From the NCBI GenBank assembly GCA_002424845.1, contig DILD01000056.1, forward strand, positions 1 through 37,738: DNA of 37,738 bases, given 5' to 3'. The position numbers and the translations under genes are program-made. Positions 1 through 8,433 of this stretch are shown piece by piece. The notes below the pieces were generated by a model that was given only the letters and a program-made list of their open reading frames with translations, ran no database searches and was not told the DNA's origin. The stretch is from Thiobacillus denitrificans. GTDB lineage: Bacteria; Pseudomonadota; Gammaproteobacteria; Burkholderiales; Thiobacillaceae. Position 1 is the stretch's first letter. Each line of letters opens with the position of its first letter.

Positions 1-1
1 C

Positions 2-8
2 GTTGGGC
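2..8 (+). mobile_element. integron R' core site (GTTGGGC) at the head of a cassette
   Basis: GTTGGGC fits the GTTRRRY core at which integron integrases recombine. It lies 24 bases before the higB start. It is the exact reverse complement of GCCCAAC at 651-657, just after higA, as expected of the two ends of one inserted cassette. Whatever attC or attI it belongs to lies outside the window, so the site is judged only by this pairing. Confidence 0.5.
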
Positions 9-31
9 CTCTTGGTAAGTGTTGCAATACT

Positions 32-346
32 ATGCGCTTTAGGCGTATAGTTTCCCTGCTGTTTGAACGCCAATGGCCTCACTATTGGAGCGAAGAGGAG
101 CGCGGCGAGTTTGCTGCGTATATTGCAGAAAACCCAAGCGCCGGAGATGTCGTGCCCGACTCCGGCGGAATTCGCAAAGTGCGTTGGCGGCGAGCTGGTT
201 CGGGCAAGTCGGGTGGTGTGCGGGTGATTTACTTCACTCGTCTCACTGAAGGCGAGGTGGTCTTGCTTACGCTGTATGCAAAGGCGAAGACTGACAATCT
301 CACCGGCCCCAAGTTGAAGGAGATTCGCCGTGCCCTCGAAGAATAA
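32..346 (+). CDS. higB: HigB2-type (RelE superfamily) toxin
   Basis: A 104-residue type II toxin of the RelE/HigB2 family, whose members cleave mRNA on the ribosome. The central block, around residues 44-72, carries the GGIRKVRW and GKSGGVRVIYF signatures that also occur in HigB-2 of Vibrio cholerae. The length is normal for the family. The toxin precedes its antitoxin, as in hig modules, and the genes overlap by 17 bases (330-346), implying translational coupling. The ATG at 32 lacks a strong Shine-Dalgarno sequence, so the exact N-terminus is uncertain. The pair sits between integron core sites. V. cholerae higBA-2 is itself a superintegron cassette, which supports reading this as a mobile, cassette-borne stabilisation module. 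Confidence 0.85.
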   Translation: MRFRRIVSLLFERQWPHYWSEEERGEFAAYIAENPSAGDVVPDSGGIRKVRWRRAGSGKSGGVRVIYFTRLTEGEVVLLTLYAKAKTDNLTGPKLKEIRRALEE

Positions 347-644
347 ACCCCTTTCCAAGGCTGAACTTGACGCCTACGAAGCAAAGCGCGACCTTGCTGC
401 GGAACTTTTGCAGTCGGTGCGTGAAATGAAAGCCAGTCATGTTTCCGTCGTCACATCGCCGGTCATTGAGGCGCGTAAAAAGACTGGCCTGTCACAATCC
501 CAGTTTGCCGCACTGCTGGGCGTTTCTGTTCGCACCTTGCAAGGCTGGGAGCAAGGTCGCAAACAGCCGAGTGGTGCCGCTCGGACATTGCTGGCCATCG
601 CGAGCACGAACCCGAAAGCCGTGTTGGCCGTCGCAGCAAAATAG
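330..644 (+). CDS. higA: HigA-type antitoxin with XRE helix-turn-helix
   Basis: A 104-residue antitoxin. It starts at GTG 330 inside the 3' end of higB. The N-terminal half is charged and probably binds the toxin. The C-terminal half is a Cro/CI-type helix-turn-helix, about residues 49-92, with the typical GLSQSQFAALLGVS turn followed by LQGWEQGRKQPSG. By family precedent the protein neutralises HigB and represses its own promoter. That promoter would lie in the first 31 bases or upstream of the window, and none is obvious in the bases shown. The stop is followed six bases later by the GCCCAAC core of an attC-like site. Confidence 0.85.
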   Translation: MPSKNKPLSKAELDAYEAKRDLAAELLQSVREMKASHVSVVTSPVIEARKKTGLSQSQFAALLGVSVRTLQGWEQGRKQPSGAARTLLAIASTNPKAVLAVAAK

Positions 645-650
645 CATGGG

Positions 651-709
651 GCCCAACCCTCCGTTCCAGCGGACGCTGCGCGATGAAGCCGCGCACCGCC
701 GCTGAACTC
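651..709 (+). mobile_element. attC-like recombination site lacking its R' end
   Basis: The stretch begins with GCCCAAC (R'' core, RYYYAAC). Two arms follow, at 663-682 and 690-707. They pair as GTTC-AGCGG-CG-TGCGCG, with two unpaired bases on one side and one mismatch. Extrahelical bases on one arm are the hallmark of folded attC sites. The second core, GTTRRRY, expected around 710-718, is absent; the sequence runs on as CACTACATGG. The site is therefore probably truncated or decayed. It ends the higBA cassette. Confidence 0.5.
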
Positions 710-1083
710 CACTACATGGACTCCCCCTATCACACAACGGTAGTGGACACTGATTCGGTGTAAGACTGCGGCTCTACATACGGCCTGTTTGCGGGCATTG
801 CCCCGGCCTTGATGAAAATGCGCGGGGTGCGGGTCTCATTCGTTAGTCGGCCTTTTCGGCCATTGAGTTAAACAGACTTTTGCACCCGGGTCTGACCGTT
901 TCGTCATCCATTGCCTTTGCAGTGACTTCCACTTCGGCATGTTGCGACAAGCGGTGTCGTGTTTTATCCTGCCGACATGGTTATCCCAATATCGATGGCT
1001 ATACAATTAACGCCGTGGGGATAATACATACAAGAATATAAAAACAAGATTTTGCACCAAATCAAAAATACAAAGGGGGAGTC
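710..1083. other. intergenic region, no gene seen
   Basis: Only short, unsupported reading frames occur here. Small inverted repeats lie near 853-862 (GGCC-TTTTC-GGCC type) and at 945-959 (CGACA-AGCGG-TGTCG, then a T-rich run). The latter could be a weak terminator for the incoming transcript. The last 100 bases are AT-rich compared with the flanks and probably hold the promoter of the RND operon. GATAAT at 1020-1025 is a possible -10 box, but no matching -35 is evident. Confidence 0.4.
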
Positions 1084-2187
1084 ATGCCAACGTTCAAATC
1101 TGTGGCAGCCGCGCGCGTGCGTCGGGTGCTGTTTACCGCTGTCCTGCTGACGGGATGGCCGGGTTTTACCCAGATTGGAACGGCAGCGCCGAATGCGGAA
1201 GCCTCGCCGGTTTCGACGATGACCGTGATGGAGCGAATCGTTCCGGAATGGAGCGAGTATCACGGCATGGTGGCCTCCAGGAATCAGGTTCATTTGATCG
1301 CGCTGGTTTCCGGCAGGGTCAAGGCTGTTCACGCAACGACCGGGCAGCGTGTGCGCAAGGGCCAGGTTCTGGTGGAACTGGAGCAGGATGATCTGCGCGC
1401 CAGACTCCACGCCGCGGAATCGAGATTGGCCAATACCCAGGCCAATCTGGTGGAGGCAGGCAAAGAACATGACCGCTATACGCAGTTGGCCGCCCAGGGC
1501 GTGGTCTCCGCCCAGATGCTGGACAAGTCGACAGCAAGGCTGATGGGTGCACAGGCCGCGGCAGCGGAAGCCCGGGCGGGCGTGAACGAGGCGCGAACCA
1601 TGCTGGACTACACGGTGCTCAGGAGTCCGATCAACGGGATCGTGACCGACAAACGGATCAATCCCGGAGACTTCACCATGCCCGGTTTGCCATCGGAAAT
1701 CGGCTTTCCGTCCGGGCGCAACCTGATGACAATCTATGATCCGGGCGCACTCTGGTTTGAAGCCCGCATCCCCGAGCGGTTTTCCCCGCATGTATCGGTC
1801 GGCACCAAGGCTGGCGTCGTGATTGCGTCGGCAAACCTCAAGCTGGATGGCAAATTCGTCGAGGTGCTGCCTGTGGTGGATGAGAGCACACGCAGCTTCA
1901 CCGCCCGGGTCAACCTGCCCGCGCATCCTGCGCTCAAGCTCGGCATGTTCGGGCGTGCACGTTTTGCTACCGGTCAGCGCACGGTTATCGAGATTCCGGA
2001 AAATGCCGTGATCGAGCGCGGTCAGCTTGATGGCGTGTTCATCCATTCTGCCGGAAAAGCGCATCTGCGCTTGATCCGTCTGGGCAAGCGCAATTCCGGC
2101 AATGTCGAGATTCTTTCCGGCCTTGCGGCCGGTGAGAAAGTGATCCTGAATCCGCGCGCGAACCTGCGTGACGGCGACACCCTCTAG
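1084..2187 (+). CDS. RND efflux periplasmic adaptor (membrane fusion protein)
   Basis: A 367-residue HlyD/AcrA-type adaptor that links an inner-membrane RND pump to an outer-membrane channel. The N-terminus has a signal-like stretch (residues 10-35, basic then hydrophobic, ending GTAAP). A biotinyl-lipoyl half motif at about 73-98 (SGRVKAVHATTGQRVRKGQVL) pairs with a second half at about 178-200 (LRSPINGIVTDKRINPGDF). The alanine-rich stretch between them is the coiled-coil hairpin. The beta-barrel and membrane-proximal domains fill the rest. AGGGGGA before ATG 1084 is a good ribosome binding site. The pump gene follows after 17 bases, so the two form an operon. No outer-membrane channel gene is adjacent. 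The substrate cannot be read from the sequence. Confidence 0.9.
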   Translation: MPTFKSVAAARVRRVLFTAVLLTGWPGFTQIGTAAPNAEASPVSTMTVMERIVPEWSEYHGMVASRNQVHLIALVSGRVKAVHATTGQRVRKGQVLVELEQDDLRARLHAAESRLANTQANLVEAGKEHDRYTQLAAQGVVSAQMLDKSTARLMGAQAAAAEARAGVNEARTMLDYTVLRSPINGIVTDKRINPGDFTMPGLPSEIGFPSGRNLMTIYDPGALWFEARIPERFSPHVSVGTKAGVVIASANLKLDGKFVEVLPVVDESTRSFTARVNLPAHPALKLGMFGRARFATGQRTVIEIPENAVIERGQLDGVFIHSAGKAHLRLIRLGKRNSGNVEILSGLAAGEKVILNPRANLRDGDTL

Positions 2188-2204
2188 CCAGAGGGCGCAA
2201 GATC

Positions 2205-5200
2205 GTGAGAAAAAACACTTCAGGCGCTTCGGCGAATCTGGCGCAGCGGATCGTTGCGCTTTTCATCAATTCCAAGATTACGCCCTTGCTGGCGATCGTC
2301 GCCATTCTGATCGGCGTCGTTTCGATTGCTTCCCTGCCGCGTGAGGAAGAGCCGCAGATCAATGTCACCACCATCGATCTGTTCGTGGACCTTCCCGCGA
2401 CCCCGTCCCGCGAAGTGGAGCAGCGGGCTTGCCGCCCGCTGGAGAAGCTGCTGCGCGAGCTGCCGGGGGTGGAATATGTCTACTCGACAAGCTCGGAGAA
2501 TCGCTGTCTCGTGTCGCTCCGGTTTTTCGTCGGCTATTCCGCCGAGCAGGCGATCGTGGAAGCGAATTCCAAGGTTAACGCCAATCTCGACGTTCTGCCT
2601 TCGGGCGCATCGAAACCGCTGATCAAGGTTCGCTCCATCGACGATGTTCCCATCCTGACGCTGACGTTCTGGAGTGAAAAACACGATCACTACATGCTGC
2701 GCCGCATTGCCGCCCAGCTTGATGAGGAAGTGAAGGGCATCCACGAAGTCAGTGAAACACGGCTGTTCGGCGGTCAGAAGCGGGAGGTCCGGGTCTATCC
2801 CGATCGTGCCGCAATGCATGTTCACAACATCATGCTGGCGGACATGTTCTACGCGCTGAAACAGGCCAATTACCCGATGACAGGGGGCGAGTTCAAGACG
2901 GCCGATGCGGAAATCAAGGTCGACAGTATCGCCACGTTCGGGTCCGCGGAGGATGTCGGCAACACGCAAATCAAGAACTACGATTCCATCATTATCGCCG
3001 CGCCCAGGTCGCCGATCCGGCTCAAGGACATCGCGCGCATCGAGGATGGCCCCGGCGAGCCCGACAATTACGTGTATTTCAGTTATGGCCAGGGCGGGCC
3101 TCATGGTGACGGGAAAGTTGGCAATGTTCAGCCCAGCGCCTTTTATCCGGCGGTCACCCTTTCCATTGCGAAGCTGCCGGGCACCAGCGCCAGCGCGGTG
3201 GCCCAGCGCGTGATGGCCAAGCTTGAGGCGCAAAAGGGACGCACGATCCCGGATGATGTTCACGTCGAGATCACCCGCGACTATGGACATACCGCCACGG
3301 AAAAGTCCAACGAGCTCCTGTTCCATATGGGAATCGCTGTGATTTCAGTGACGCTGCTGATCGCCCTGTCCCTGGGCTGGCGGGAATCGCTGGTGGTGGC
3401 GGTCGCTATTCCCGTGACCCTGGCCCTGACCCTGAGCGCGTTCTATTTCATGGGTTACACGCTCAATCGCATCACGCTTTTCGCGCTAATCTTTTCCATC
3501 GGCATCCTGGTGGACGACCCCATCGTGGACGTGGAAAACATCGTCCGTCACCTGCGCAAGCCGGAGAATAAGGGGCGATCCACTACGTCTGTCGTGATCG
3601 AGGCTGTGAATGAAGTACGAAGCCCCCTGATCCTGGCCACCCTGGCCGTAATCGTAGCCATTCTGCCCATGGCCCTGGTGAGTGGACTCATGGGACCTTA
3701 CATGCGCCCCATTCCGGTTGGCGCCAGCCTGGCCATGCTGATTTCCATGGTCGTCGCCTTTGTGTTCACCCCGTGGGTTGCTGCCAGGGTCTTGAAGCAC
3801 GCAGCCATTGAGCATGGCGATCGCATAAGCGGCCATGCTTCCGGACAACTTGCCGTGTTCGTGCGCCGAATGCTCGAGCAGGTCCGGAACAAGCTTCGTC
3901 CCCTCTCCGAGAAGCTGGCCCGAATAACTCAGCGCATCATGGGAACCGGTTCAGGCGACGAGGAACGGGGTGGCGAAAGCCGGCTGACCCGCGCGTACCG
4001 TCAGACCATGGCGCTTCTGCTGAGCCGTCTCCATTATCAATTCCTGTTTCTTGGCGTGGTTTCCGTGCTGCTGATCGGTTCGGTGCTGTTGATTCCCACC
4101 GGTGGAGTCAAGGTGAAAATGCTCCCGTTCGACAACAAGAACGAGTTCCAGGTGATCGTGGACATGCCCGAGGGCACGCCTCTTGAGCGCACGGAATCGG
4201 TTGCCCGCGAACTTGCCCGCACCATCACGCAATTCGATCAGGTCAGGGATGTCCAGGTGTATGCCGGCGTGGCTTCGCCTTTCAATTTCAATGGCCTGAT
4301 CCGCCATTATTACCTGCGTGGCAGTTCCGCCGATGCTGACCTGCAGGTCAACCTGATCGACCGCCACGACCGCAAAGAGCAAAGCCACGATATCGCCAAA
4401 AAAGTGCGGGCAGCGATCCAGCCCATCGCGGACCGCCATGCTGCCAGAGTCAAGGTGGCGGAGGTGCCGCCAGGCCCGCCCGTGCTGCAAACGCTGGTAG
4501 CCGAGGTATACGGACCCGATGAGGCGGGGCGTATCCAGCTGGTGAAAGAGATCGAGGCGATTTTCCGCGAAACCGGGGGCGTGGTGGACGTGGATAACTG
4601 CCTGGTCCATGACCAGCGGAAAGTGATCTTCAAGGTTGATCCGGACAAAGCCGCGCTCAATCACATCGATCCGGAAATGTGCTCGCAGAATCTGAATATT
4701 GGCCTCAATGGCCGGGTGGCCGGCGTGCTGCACGATCCGCGCGAACGCGAACAGGTCGATATCCGCATCCAGTTGCCCGAAGCGGAACGCTCGTCCGTCG
4801 ACGACATCCTCTCCCTGCCTGTGCGCGGTCGCGATCTGCGCTTCATTCCGCTGGGCGAGATGATGAGCGTGTCGAGTACCGTCATCGACCAGCAAATCAA
4901 CCACAAGAACCTGATGCCTGTTTCCTATGTCCTGGCCGACGTGGCAGGCTCGATCGAAAGTCCGATCTATGCCATCCAGGCCGTTGGGGACAAGATCAAA
5001 GCGCTCAAGCCGAACGCGGGCAGCGAACCGGGCCTCGACATTTACTTCGCCAGCCAGCCGCTCAACGACACCCGCTACGCCATCAAGTGGGATGGCGAAA
5101 TGCATGTGACCTATGAGGTTTTTCGTGACCTGGGGCTGGCCTTTGCCGGGGTGCTGGTGCTGATCTACATTCTGATGGTCGCCTGGTTTGATTCCTATAA

Positions 5201-5606
5201 GGTGCCGCTCATCATCATGGCCGTTATTCCCTATTCGTTGATTGGAATCCTGCCGGCCCACGCACTCATGGGAAGCTTCTTCTCCGCCACTTCGATGATC
5301 GGCTTTATCGCGGGCGCCGGTATCGTCGTTCGCAATTCGATCATCCTGGTCGACTTCATCAATCTCCGTATGTCGCAAGGCATGCCGCTGAGGGAAGCCG
5401 TGATCGATGCCGGCGCGGTACGCTTCCGCCCCATGGTGCTAACCGCCTCGGCTGTGGTGGTCGGATCGGCGGTCATACTGTTCGACCCGATTTTCCAGGG
5501 CCTGGCCCTTTCCCTCATGGCGGGGGAAATCGCCTCTCTGCTGATTGGCCGAGCTGCGGTTCCCATTCTGTTCTTCATGACGTACAAGCCGGCCAAACTG
5601 TATTGA
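2205..5606 (+). CDS. RND-family efflux transporter (AcrB/HAE-type permease)
   Basis: A 1133-residue inner-membrane proton-driven pump of normal RND length. It starts at GTG 2205, 17 bases after the adaptor gene. The first membrane helix (about 28-45) is followed by a large periplasmic loop. A cluster of helices starts near residue 371. The second half repeats the pattern and ends with helices near 975-1130. The proton-relay region of TM4 reads GILVDDPIVDVEN, with paired aspartates D437-D438 where AcrB has its conserved DD. The Pro439 and Asp442 variants mark a subgroup distinct from classical AcrB. An internal, charged cytoplasmic linker of roughly 60 residues (about 540-600) precedes the second repeat. 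Substrate is unknown; drug, solvent or metal export are all possible. Confidence 0.92.
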   Translation: MRKNTSGASANLAQRIVALFINSKITPLLAIVAILIGVVSIASLPREEEPQINVTTIDLFVDLPATPSREVEQRACRPLEKLLRELPGVEYVYSTSSENRCLVSLRFFVGYSAEQAIVEANSKVNANLDVLPSGASKPLIKVRSIDDVPILTLTFWSEKHDHYMLRRIAAQLDEEVKGIHEVSETRLFGGQKREVRVYPDRAAMHVHNIMLADMFYALKQANYPMTGGEFKTADAEIKVDSIATFGSAEDVGNTQIKNYDSIIIAAPRSPIRLKDIARIEDGPGEPDNYVYFSYGQGGPHGDGKVGNVQPSAFYPAVTLSIAKLPGTSASAVAQRVMAKLEAQKGRTIPDDVHVEITRDYGHTATEKSNELLFHMGIAVISVTLLIALSLGWRESLVVAVAIPVTLALTLSAFYFMGYTLNRITLFALIFSIGILVDDPIVDVENIVRHLRKPENKGRSTTSVVIEAVNEVRSPLILATLAVIVAILPMALVSGLMGPYMRPIPVGASLAMLISMVVAFVFTPWVAARVLKHAAIEHGDRISGHASGQLAVFVRRMLEQVRNKLRPLSEKLARITQRIMGTGSGDEERGGESRLTRAYRQTMALLLSRLHYQFLFLGVVSVLLIGSVLLIPTGGVKVKMLPFDNKNEFQVIVDMPEGTPLERTESVARELARTITQFDQVRDVQVYAGVASPFNFNGLIRHYYLRGSSADADLQVNLIDRHDRKEQSHDIAKKVRAAIQPIADRHAARVKVAEVPPGPPVLQTLVAEVYGPDEAGRIQLVKEIEAIFRETGGVVDVDNCLVHDQRKVIFKVDPDKAALNHIDPEMCSQNLNIGLNGRVAGVLHDPREREQVDIRIQLPEAERSSVDDILSLPVRGRDLRFIPLGEMMSVSSTVIDQQINHKNLMPVSYVLADVAGSIESPIYAIQAVGDKIKALKPNAGSEPGLDIYFASQPLNDTRYAIKWDGEMHVTYEVFRDLGLAFAGVLVLIYILMVAWFDSYKVPLIIMAVIPYSLIGILPAHALMGSFFSATSMIGFIAGAGIVVRNSIILVDFINLRMSQGMPLREAVIDAGAVRFRPMVLTASAVVVGSAVILFDPIFQGLALSLMAGEIASLLIGRAAVPILFFMTYKPAKLY

Positions 5607-5627
5607 ATGAACAAGCCGGGCGCGCTC

Positions 5628-5652
5628 GGGCAGGGCTACTTGCGCCCTGCCC
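5628..5652 (+). terminator. hairpin between convergent genes, possible terminator
   Basis: GGGCAGGGC (5628-5636) and GCCCTGCCC (5644-5652) form a perfect 9-bp stem with a 7-base loop, 22 bases after the RND stop. The following bases (TGCTCTTTG) are only moderately T-rich. The hairpin overlaps the last codons of the convergent phosphotransferase gene. Confidence 0.5.
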
Positions 5653-7180
5653 TGCTCTTTGACTTGTCGCCATTCTGTTTCTTCATTTTCTTGCGCCGTG
5701 CGTCGAGGCAGGCCTCGATGCGATCGGACAGCGTGGTCAGCACCTTGATGCGGGCAAAGCGCTTGTCGTTGGATTCGATCAGCGTCCACGGCGCGTAGTC
5801 GGTGCTGGTGCGCTCGACCATGTCGCACACCGCGCTTTCGTACTGTTCCCATTTTTCGCGGTTGCGCCAGTCTTCGTCGGTGATCTTGTAGCGCTTGAAG
5901 CCGGTCTGCTCGCGTTCCTTGAAGCGACGCATCTGCTCGTCCTTGCTGATGGCGAGCCAGAACTTGACCACGACGGTGTCGTGCCGTGCCAGCTGGTCTT
6001 CGAAGTCGTTGATTTCACCGTAGGCGCGCATCCAGTCAACTTCCGGGCAGAAACCTTCGACGCGCTCGACCAGGATGCGGCCATACCAGGATCGGTCGAA
6101 CAGAGTGAGGCGGCCGCGGCGTGGAAGGTGGCGCCAGAACCGCCACAGATAGGGGTGTGCGCGCTCCTCTTCGCTTGGCGCCGCGATGGGAATGACCTGG
6201 TAATTGCGTGCGTCCAGCGCACCGGTGATGCGGCGGATGCTGCCGCCCTTGCCTGCTGCGTCGTTGCCTTCGAACACCACGACCACGGAGATTTCGCTGA
6301 ACAGGGGGTCGCGCGTCAGCAAGGCCAGCCGCGCCTGCTGTTCTTCCAGGGCGCGCTCGTATTGTTTCTTGCTCAGGCTCTGGCTGAGATCGAGCGATTT
6401 CAGCAGATGCAGGTTGTCGATCGGGGGCAGCAAGGGCGGCGCCGAGCTGGCCTTGGCCGGCTTGGCTTTCTGCTTCAGGCGACGGCGCATGGCTTCGAGC
6501 AGGATCTTGCCGACGGTCAGCTCACGATAGCGCGGATCGGCGCCTTCGACGATGTACCACGGGGCATCCGCCGTGCTGGTCATGCGCAAGGCCTGCTCGT
6601 CGGCTTCGTGGAATTTCTCGTACATGGCGAGCCGCGACCAGTCGCGCGGGGTGACGCGCCAGCAGCTGCGCGGGTCTTTTTCAAGCGCCTTGAGGCGTTT
6701 GCGCTGCCCGTCCCTGGACAGATGAAACCAGAATTTGACGACCAGCGCGCCTTCGTCGACCAGCATTTTCTCGAAATGGGTGATGCGCTCGATCTTGTCG
6801 TGGAAGGCCGCCTGATCGATGTTGTCGTACACATAGTCGAGGATCGGCCATGTGTACCACGACCCCATGAACACGCCGATGCGTCCGTCGGGCGGCAGTG
6901 CGCGCCAGAAGCGCCACATCGGGGGACGTTCGCGTTCCTCGTCGGACGGGTCGCCCATGCCATGGACTTCGATATGGCGCGGGTCCATCCATTCGTTGAG
7001 CAGGCTGACTGTTTCGCTGCGACCGGCGCCATCGACGCCGCCGACCAGAATGATGACTTGAAATTTCCGGGCAGCGACGAAGTCGAACTGTGCGTCGAGC
7101 AATGCTTCGCGCAGTTTGGGCACTTCCCGCTCGTGCGTCGCCTTGTCGATCTTGTGGCCAAGTTCCGCTGATTCGAACAT
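5636..7180 (-). CDS. pap: polyphosphate:AMP phosphotransferase (two fused PPK2 domains)
   Basis: A 514-residue cytoplasmic enzyme of the PPK2 class II family, which phosphorylates AMP to ADP with polyphosphate as donor. Two homologous PPK2 domains are fused (about 25-235 and 280-495). The C-terminal copy has an intact Walker A (FEGNDAAGKGG, Lys311) and lid-type arginines (RSWYGR). In the N-terminal copy the same loop reads GGVDGAGRSE, so the lysine is Arg54 and the next glycine is Ser55. The first domain is therefore probably non-catalytic. The start at 7180 was chosen because GGGAG lies 6 bases upstream and the family begins near MFESAELG; an upstream in-frame ATG at 7249 lacks this support. 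It is transcribed divergently from the cNMP-domain genes. Confidence 0.92.
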   Translation of the reverse strand: MFESAELGHKIDKATHEREVPKLREALLDAQFDFVAARKFQVIILVGGVDGAGRSETVSLLNEWMDPRHIEVHGMGDPSDEERERPPMWRFWRALPPDGRIGVFMGSWYTWPILDYVYDNIDQAAFHDKIERITHFEKMLVDEGALVVKFWFHLSRDGQRKRLKALEKDPRSCWRVTPRDWSRLAMYEKFHEADEQALRMTSTADAPWYIVEGADPRYRELTVGKILLEAMRRRLKQKAKPAKASSAPPLLPPIDNLHLLKSLDLSQSLSKKQYERALEEQQARLALLTRDPLFSEISVVVVFEGNDAAGKGGSIRRITGALDARNYQVIPIAAPSEEERAHPYLWRFWRHLPRRGRLTLFDRSWYGRILVERVEGFCPEVDWMRAYGEINDFEDQLARHDTVVVKFWLAISKDEQMRRFKEREQTGFKRYKITDEDWRNREKWEQYESAVCDMVERTSTDYAPWTLIESNDKRFARIKVLTTLSDRIEACLDARRKKMKKQNGDKSKSRAGRK

Positions 7181-7393
7181 CGCTGCTCCCTTCCCCGCGT
7201 TCGTTGTATTTTTCCATTGTAATGCGGGAAATCCTGGCCCGTTCCGCAATCCGGAAACGGAATGGCCCCGTCCGCTGCTGTTCCCACCGTCCGCCGGTGA
7301 TCCCGCATTTACGATTGAATGGCGGATGATGTAACCTTCGAAAAATGATCCCGGTCATCTTTCGGGCGCAGAAAAAATCACAAAGGAGCGGGG

Positions 7394-7873
7394 ATGGATG
7401 CAGGAGACTTCAAGCTGGCCTTTCCGAAACTGGCGCGTCGCCTTGGCGATCGGGATGCCGGGGTTCTGATCACGCTCATGCGTGAACGGGAGGTTCCTGC
7501 CGGCGCGACCCTGATGGAGGATCGGGCGTTGGCCAGTTCGGTTTTTCTGGTCGTCGATGGCGAATTTCGCGTCGAAGCGCCCCAAGGGGACGACGTTTCT
7601 GAAATTGGCCGGGCGGGCCCCGGGCACTGGATCGGCGAAATCCCGCTTTTTTGCGATGAACACATTTCAAGTTCACGGGTTGCCGCGATGGTCCCGTCCC
7701 GCGTGCTGGAACTGCCGCACGCCCAGTTCTGGTCCGCCAGAATGAATCATCCCGAGCTGGTGAGCGTGCTCACCCGGGAGCTCGTGGATCACATGTCGGA
7801 GCGTGTTCGCACGCTGGATCAGTTGATCACGCGCCTTGTACAGCAGCGCGAGTCGCAGCCCGGCCCGGCCTGA
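7394..7873 (+). CDS. stand-alone cyclic-nucleotide-binding-domain protein
   Basis: A 159-residue protein. Residues about 15-125 form a Crp-type cNMP-binding beta roll, with VFLVVDGEFRV, then GHWIGEIPLF in the position of the phosphate-binding cassette, then SRVLELPHAQF. The canonical cAMP-contacting arginine of that cassette is not evident. A C-terminal helix resembles the Crp dimerisation helix, but no helix-turn-helix follows. It therefore cannot act as a classical Crp regulator. AAAGGAG precedes the ATG at good spacing. A second protein of the same fold starts 53 bases downstream, suggesting a two-gene operon. Function is unknown; a sensor or allosteric partner is possible. Confidence 0.75.
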   Translation: MDAGDFKLAFPKLARRLGDRDAGVLITLMREREVPAGATLMEDRALASSVFLVVDGEFRVEAPQGDDVSEIGRAGPGHWIGEIPLFCDEHISSSRVAAMVPSRVLELPHAQFWSARMNHPELVSVLTRELVDHMSERVRTLDQLITRLVQQRESQPGPA

Positions 7874-7925
7874 ATCGGAATTTGCCTGAACAGGCGCCAG
7901 CGAACGAAACCAAGGAATGCTTTCC

Positions 7926-8384
7926 ATGCTGCTCAAGAATTTTCTCAAAAGCCAATCGATATTCACGGATCTGTCTGATCGCGATCTGGATGCGCTGGCG
8001 CAATCGCTGGAAATCAGGGAATACGCCGACAGGCACACCATCATCGAAGAGGGCCGGGCCGGCCGGGAGCTGTATCTGCTCCTGGAGGGACAGGTCAAGG
8101 TGGCGCAATACAATGCCGAAACCGGGCTGCTGGAACCCATCAATCTGGTGCAGCCGGGTGAACTGTTCGGTCTTCTGGCGCTGACGGATCATTTGCCGAC
8201 TTCTGCCTGCTGCATTTCCGCGGGACCGGTCAAGGTCGGGGTGCTGCAGCATAACGCGTACACCCTGTTGTCACAGTCTTCCGCCCCCATTGCGCTGGGG
8301 TTTCAGCTTGCGATCGGCAAGCAATTGGCCTCCGTTTTGCGCCATCAGGAAGAAATCCTGAAAAACACTTCGCATTGCGTGTAA
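7926..8384 (+). CDS. second stand-alone cyclic-nucleotide-binding-domain protein
   Basis: A 152-residue cNMP-binding beta-roll protein: SIFTDLSDRDLDALAQSLEIREY, then ELYLLLEGQVKV, then PGELFGLLAL. Like its upstream neighbour it lacks a DNA-binding domain. The ATG at 7926 is preferred to the in-frame ATG at 7917 because AAGGA lies about 9 bases before 7926 and would abut 7917. Two cysteines occur in sequence at about residues 97-98 (SACCIS). The two proteins are not close copies of each other, so the pair may work as a heteromer. The gene converges with the hybrid kinase gene, 49 bases away. Confidence 0.75.
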   Translation: MLLKNFLKSQSIFTDLSDRDLDALAQSLEIREYADRHTIIEEGRAGRELYLLLEGQVKVAQYNAETGLLEPINLVQPGELFGLLALTDHLPTSACCISAGPVKVGVLQHNAYTLLSQSSAPIALGFQLAIGKQLASVLRHQEEILKNTSHCV

Positions 8385-8433
8385 TCAGGTTTCAAGGCTG
8401 GAACGCTCGTTCTGGGCCAGCCGGCCCTTCATG

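Noticed and set aside
720..770. Sequence resembling an insertion-sequence end (GTAGTGGACACTGATTCGG)
   Set aside because: No partner inverted repeat, transposase fragment or target duplication is visible, so it cannot be supported as a mobile element end.
964..2064. Long open frame (366 codons) on the minus strand opposite the adaptor gene
   Set aside because: It mirrors the adaptor coding sequence, has no family features, and arises from high-GC codon bias.
3951..5378. Long open frame (475 codons) on the minus strand opposite the RND pump
   Set aside because: The residue pattern (His, Asp, Gln rich, no domain) is typical of an antisense shadow; the RND gene is unambiguous.
8396..8422. GGCTGG/CCAGCC inverted repeat between the second cNMP gene and the kinase gene
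   Set aside because: Short stem, long loop and no T-run; not convincing as a terminator.
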